Source: Kaistella flava (ex Peng et al. 2021) (GTDB taxonomy: Bacteria > Bacteroidota > Bacteroidia > Flavobacteriales > Weeksellaceae). Taken from it: a DNA stretch of 64,000 bases. The notes under the pieces are model-generated. The model searched no databases. It had not been told where the DNA came from and worked only from the letters and a program-made list of their open reading frames with translations. Within the stretch, counting starts at the first letter, position 1; the number at the start of each line of letters is the position of its first letter. Positions 61,657 through 64,000 of the stretch are shown piece by piece. The stretch spans positions 1,426,001-1,490,000 of the forward strand of contig NZ_CP040442.1 of the NCBI RefSeq assembly GCF_015191005.1, read 5' to 3'. A program made the position numbers and the translations under genes.

Positions 61657-62160
61657 TTATTTTTCTGTGCCATTATAATTATAAGTTTGAAGAGTCCATT
61701 TTATCATAACTTCTTGAACCCAATCTATAAAATTATCATTACAAACTTCTACATCTTCTAAATTCTCATATTCAAAATCCCATTGCCAAAATAAAACAGG
61801 ACAAGTATTATTTTCCAATTTTGATAAATCTAAACAATAATGATTTCCTTGTCCATCTGGTGAGAATGGAAAAAAATTCTTGGGCATTATATTTTCCACT
61901 TCAAAATGCTCAAATTTATAAATCGCATCTAATGAGTTTCCTTTCAAATCAACAGACAAACCATAAACTTCCGTTCCTGCAAGGGTAATTCCATTATGTT
62001 TTTTAATAATATATATAAAATCCTTAGGAAGTTTAAATCCTATTTCTTCTTCTAAATTTTCAATACGGGAATCCCGAATATCTTCTCCTAAATATAAAAT
62101 GTCCGTAGAAAATTTATATAGTTCTTCAAGGGTTTTGTTGCATTTTTCTATTATTTCCAT
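61657..62160 (-). CDS. SMI1/KNR4 (SUKH) immunity protein (copy 2)
   Basis: The 167-aa protein is identical to that at 52943. It again follows the HNH tip gene by 4 bp. Confidence 0.9.
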   Translation of the reverse strand: MEIIEKCNKTLEELYKFSTDILYLGEDIRDSRIENLEEEIGFKLPKDFIYIIKKHNGITLAGTEVYGLSVDLKGNSLDAIYKFEHFEVENIMPKNFFPFSPDGQGNHYCLDLSKLENNTCPVLFWQWDFEYENLEDVEVCNDNFIDWVQEVMIKWTLQTYNYNGTEK

Positions 62161-62164
62161 AAGA

Positions 62165-62971
62165 CTATTTTACATTAGGATATTCTTTCTTCCAATATTT
62201 CTGTCTAGCATTATTAAATTTTATTCTTTCACCTTTAGTAAGTGGTTTTTGACCTTTTGGATGATTCTTACTATAATTACCTTTTCCTCTGTGGTCATTT
62301 GGGTGCATTTCACTAAAAGGACCATCTGCATTTTGTCCCTCATGATGAATTTCAACTGACTTTCCATCTTTCTTAAATGTTGGTGCATTTCCAGGCTTAC
62401 TAGGTGGATTTAATGAATCTCTAGGAACTTTATTTTCGTCAGGAACAGTTATTCCATTTACATCAGTATCGTCCGCTTCCGAATTTAAAGCTTGAGGAGA
62501 ATGCATCATTGGGTCTATACGGGTATCCCAATTAAGAGTAGGTTTAGTTGCTTGATCTAAAGTCCACCAAACAGCAGTTCCTAGTAATATGAATAAGCCC
62601 ACACCTGATTCTGAAGTTCCTATACCTGCAGAAATAGCTGCCGCATAACTACTGCTATTATCACTATTATTTTTAGATTTCCCAACTAAAGAAACCTGAG
62701 TTATTACAGAACTTCCATCTTTTATATCTGTCCACGTTTTGCCATTCCACATGAATGACCCATCACTATCTGTCCAAATTTCATCTTTTTTGATACCATC
62801 ACGAATTGGGAAAGCTACCATATCAACACCCTCCATGCCCGTAGGATCGCTAAAAGAAATTGGATTATTCCAAACGTAACTGTAAGCTTCGTGAGTGTAT
62901 GCACTTCTCGGGTCTATTGTTCCCCATCTCCCGATATCCGGCATATACATCCTAGCGCCGTAGTCGTACAT
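62165..62971 (-). CDS. Rhs tip with HNH/Endo VII-type nuclease domain (copy 2)
   Basis: The 268-aa frame is identical to 53451-54257. Here the core upstream of the Met reads SYNYKYNGKELQETG and follows the lipoprotein gene stop at 63017, which differs from copy 1 and therefore marks the original right-hand border of the duplicated unit. Confidence 0.87.
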   Translation of the reverse strand: MYDYGARMYMPDIGRWGTIDPRSAYTHEAYSYVWNNPISFSDPTGMEGVDMVAFPIRDGIKKDEIWTDSDGSFMWNGKTWTDIKDGSSVITQVSLVGKSKNNSDNSSSYAAAISAGIGTSESGVGLFILLGTAVWWTLDQATKPTLNWDTRIDPMMHSPQALNSEADDTDVNGITVPDENKVPRDSLNPPSKPGNAPTFKKDGKSVEIHHEGQNADGPFSEMHPNDHRGKGNYSKNHPKGQKPLTKGERIKFNNARQKYWKKEYPNVK

Positions 62972-63016
62972 CCCGGTTTCTTGTAATTCTTTACCGTTGT
63001 ATTTATAATTGTAAGA

Positions 63017-63532
63017 CTATTTAGGCGGAGGAGGTGGGTCAGGAATTTTAGAATCAAGCAAATCTCTAGAAAATTTATGATAGGGAATTTCTACAAAATT
63101 ATTATTTTTCATTAATTCTTTCATACTGTAAACAATTTTGTTTTGTTTATCATTTAATATAGATGTTGTAAAAAATCTTTCGTGATTTTTATTATCGATG
63201 AAAAATTTTAATTTTTCCATTTCACCATCTTGTGGAAAATTGAAAATAATAGTGTCACCAAATAACAGTTTTACTTCTTTTTTATATTTGTTAAAATTAA
63301 TTTTCTCTTTTCCTGCATAATATTTATAGGAAGTAAATTTCGAGGAACCACTTCCATTAATAATTTCTTTACACATATAAACAGAATCATTGCCATTTAC
63401 AATTATTCCAATTCTTGGCTGATTTGGATTCATTGGAATACCAGTTGTTATTTCTATATATTCATTTGTATTTGACTGACATGAAATGATCATGGTTACA
63501 ATACAAATAAATAAAATATTTATGATTTTCAT
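63017..63532 (-). CDS. Lipoprotein, candidate immunity protein for the tip at 63536
   Basis: This 171-aa protein has a lipoprotein signal (IVTMIISC, cysteine about residue 18) and a beta-rich body. It has an unusual C-terminal PDPPPPPK tail, which may span the periplasm or bind a partner. It starts 3 bp after the stop of the tip gene. The lipoprotein form fits a toxin with a periplasmic target. Confidence 0.68.
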   Translation of the reverse strand: MKIINILFICIVTMIISCQSNTNEYIEITTGIPMNPNQPRIGIIVNGNDSVYMCKEIINGSGSSKFTSYKYYAGKEKINFNKYKKEVKLLFGDTIIFNFPQDGEMEKLKFFIDNKNHERFFTTSILNDKQNKIVYSMKELMKNNNFVEIPYHKFSRDLLDSKIPDPPPPPK

Positions 63533-63535
63533 ACT

Positions 63536-64000
63536 TTATTTTTTTTCTGTATCACGATGAATAAGCTTTCCATCTTTTGCAACATTAATATATGATCCAT
63601 TAAAATTCCACATATTTTGTTTAATCTGAGAGTCTCCCAACTTAAGTTTTAAAGCTTGATTTGCTTGTTTCAAAATATTGAATCCTTCTTTTGTATAAGT
63701 ATTTACTTTATTATTAGTTGGGTCTTTTAGATATTCTGCCTGCATATAATAGTGTTGACCATTTTGTGAAGACCATGTATCATATTGTCTATATGCTTTG
63801 GGAATACTACTTGAATTTTTATAGCCGTCATCATCTAAATCTAATGCATTAAGATCAGCATGCAAAAAGGATTCGTGCACAATATGCTCTAATGTATTAA
63901 AAAATTGGCTCCCTGAATCACCGAATGCTTTTCTTGAAATTAAAATGTCCACATTTGCTCTATCACCTTTCATTTTTCCTCCCGTTTCACTTCCTACATT
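63536..64000 (-). CDS. Rhs tip with HExxxH motif (cut by window edge)
   Basis: The frame is open to base 64000, so at least 154 C-terminal residues are seen. It contains FFNTLEHIVHESFLHADLNA followed by DLDDDGY. HESFLH has the same HE-three residues-H spacing as HEMLDH in the tip at 44700. A zinc-peptidase-like toxin is possible. No Rhs core is visible in this part; it is placed in the array by position and by the following lipoprotein gene. Confidence 0.65.
   Translation of the reverse strand, partial: NVGSETGGKMKGDRANVDILISRKAFGDSGSQFFNTLEHIVHESFLHADLNALDLDDDGYKNSSSIPKAYRQYDTWSSQNGQHYYMQAEYLKDPTNNKVNTYTKEGFNILKQANQALKLKLGDSQIKQNMWNFNGSYINVAKDGKLIHRDTEKK

Larger units (their letters stand above)
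54277..62990. repeat. Tandem duplication, copy 2 (8714 bp)
   Basis: This is the second unit; it continues for 17 bp of shared sequence to 63007 before diverging into the lipoprotein gene at 63017. The breakpoints at 45562, 54277 and 62991 all begin TTACCGTTGTATTTATA. It carries the intact version of the first recombinase. Confidence 0.92.

Noticed and set aside
42783..63973. True decay of the Rhs, recombinase and primase genes
   Set aside because: The breaks lie in homopolymers and are repaired by the other copy or by one base, so sequencing error explains them better.

Overview
The window is low-GC DNA from a member of the Bacteroidota, most likely a Chryseobacterium-like flavobacterium (Weeksellaceae). 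The evidence is protein content typical of that group (fused 1229-aa PurL, SatD/DUF3307 pair, SucAB, GlgC, many Lys/Asn-rich lipoproteins), promoters of the TAnnTTTG type and A-rich leaders instead of strong Shine-Dalgarno sites. No complete rRNA or tRNA gene and no CRISPR array was seen.

Layout. (1) 1-24 kb is ordinary chromosome: purine synthesis (purC partial, purL, purB) interrupted by a SatD/DUF3307 pair, then a short-chain dehydrogenase, aldehyde dehydrogenase, thioredoxin lipoprotein, lipid A-type acyltransferase, glycosyltransferase, two alpha/beta hydrolases around a CNNM/CorC-type protein, a DnaQ-like exonuclease, ApaG, the 2-oxoglutarate dehydrogenase genes sucB and sucA, and glgC. 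Intergenic spaces hold palindromic dispersed repeats. (2) 24.3-28 kb is an insertion hotspot: an 11-bp tandem repeat, an IS3-family element flanked by 32-bp iterons that resemble its own ends, a tRNA 3'-end remnant with its terminator, 24-bp repeats resembling an IS21-type end, and a second IS3 element with a frameshifted transposase. (3) 28-35.5 kb is a defence island: a type III CBASS operon (CD-NTase, HORMA protein, TRIP13-like ATPase, two-TM NUDIX-type effector, and an unknown 109-aa protein), divergent from an AAA+ ATPase / subtilisin-like protease pair followed by a 46-aa basic protein. A second tRNA-like 3' fragment follows. (4) 36-42 kb carries secreted and lipoprotein genes, a serine recombinase with large upstream palindromes, and a C10 cysteine protease beside a small lipoprotein that may be its inhibitor.

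(5) 42-64 kb is an array of orphan Rhs C-terminal tips, all on the minus strand, each a short piece of Rhs core joined to a different toxin-like domain and followed by a candidate immunity gene. Within the array sits a mobile element with two overlapping tyrosine recombinases, a CHC2/Toprim primase-ATPase, an XRE regulator, a RelE/ParE-like toxin-antitoxin pair, and a roughly 0.9-kb noncoding end containing a dif-like sequence and a 26-aa membrane peptide. The element together with the tips on both sides is tandemly duplicated as an 8.7-kb unit (45562-54276 and 54277-62990), and both breakpoints fall in the same short Rhs-core sequence. Every difference I found between the copies is a homopolymer length change. 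Genes broken in one copy are intact in the other, or become intact when both are combined, so most frameshifts here look like long-read sequencing errors.

The two strongest leads are the CBASS / AAA-protease island with its two unassigned small proteins, and the Rhs tip array that contains, and has been duplicated together with, a replicative-looking integrative element.
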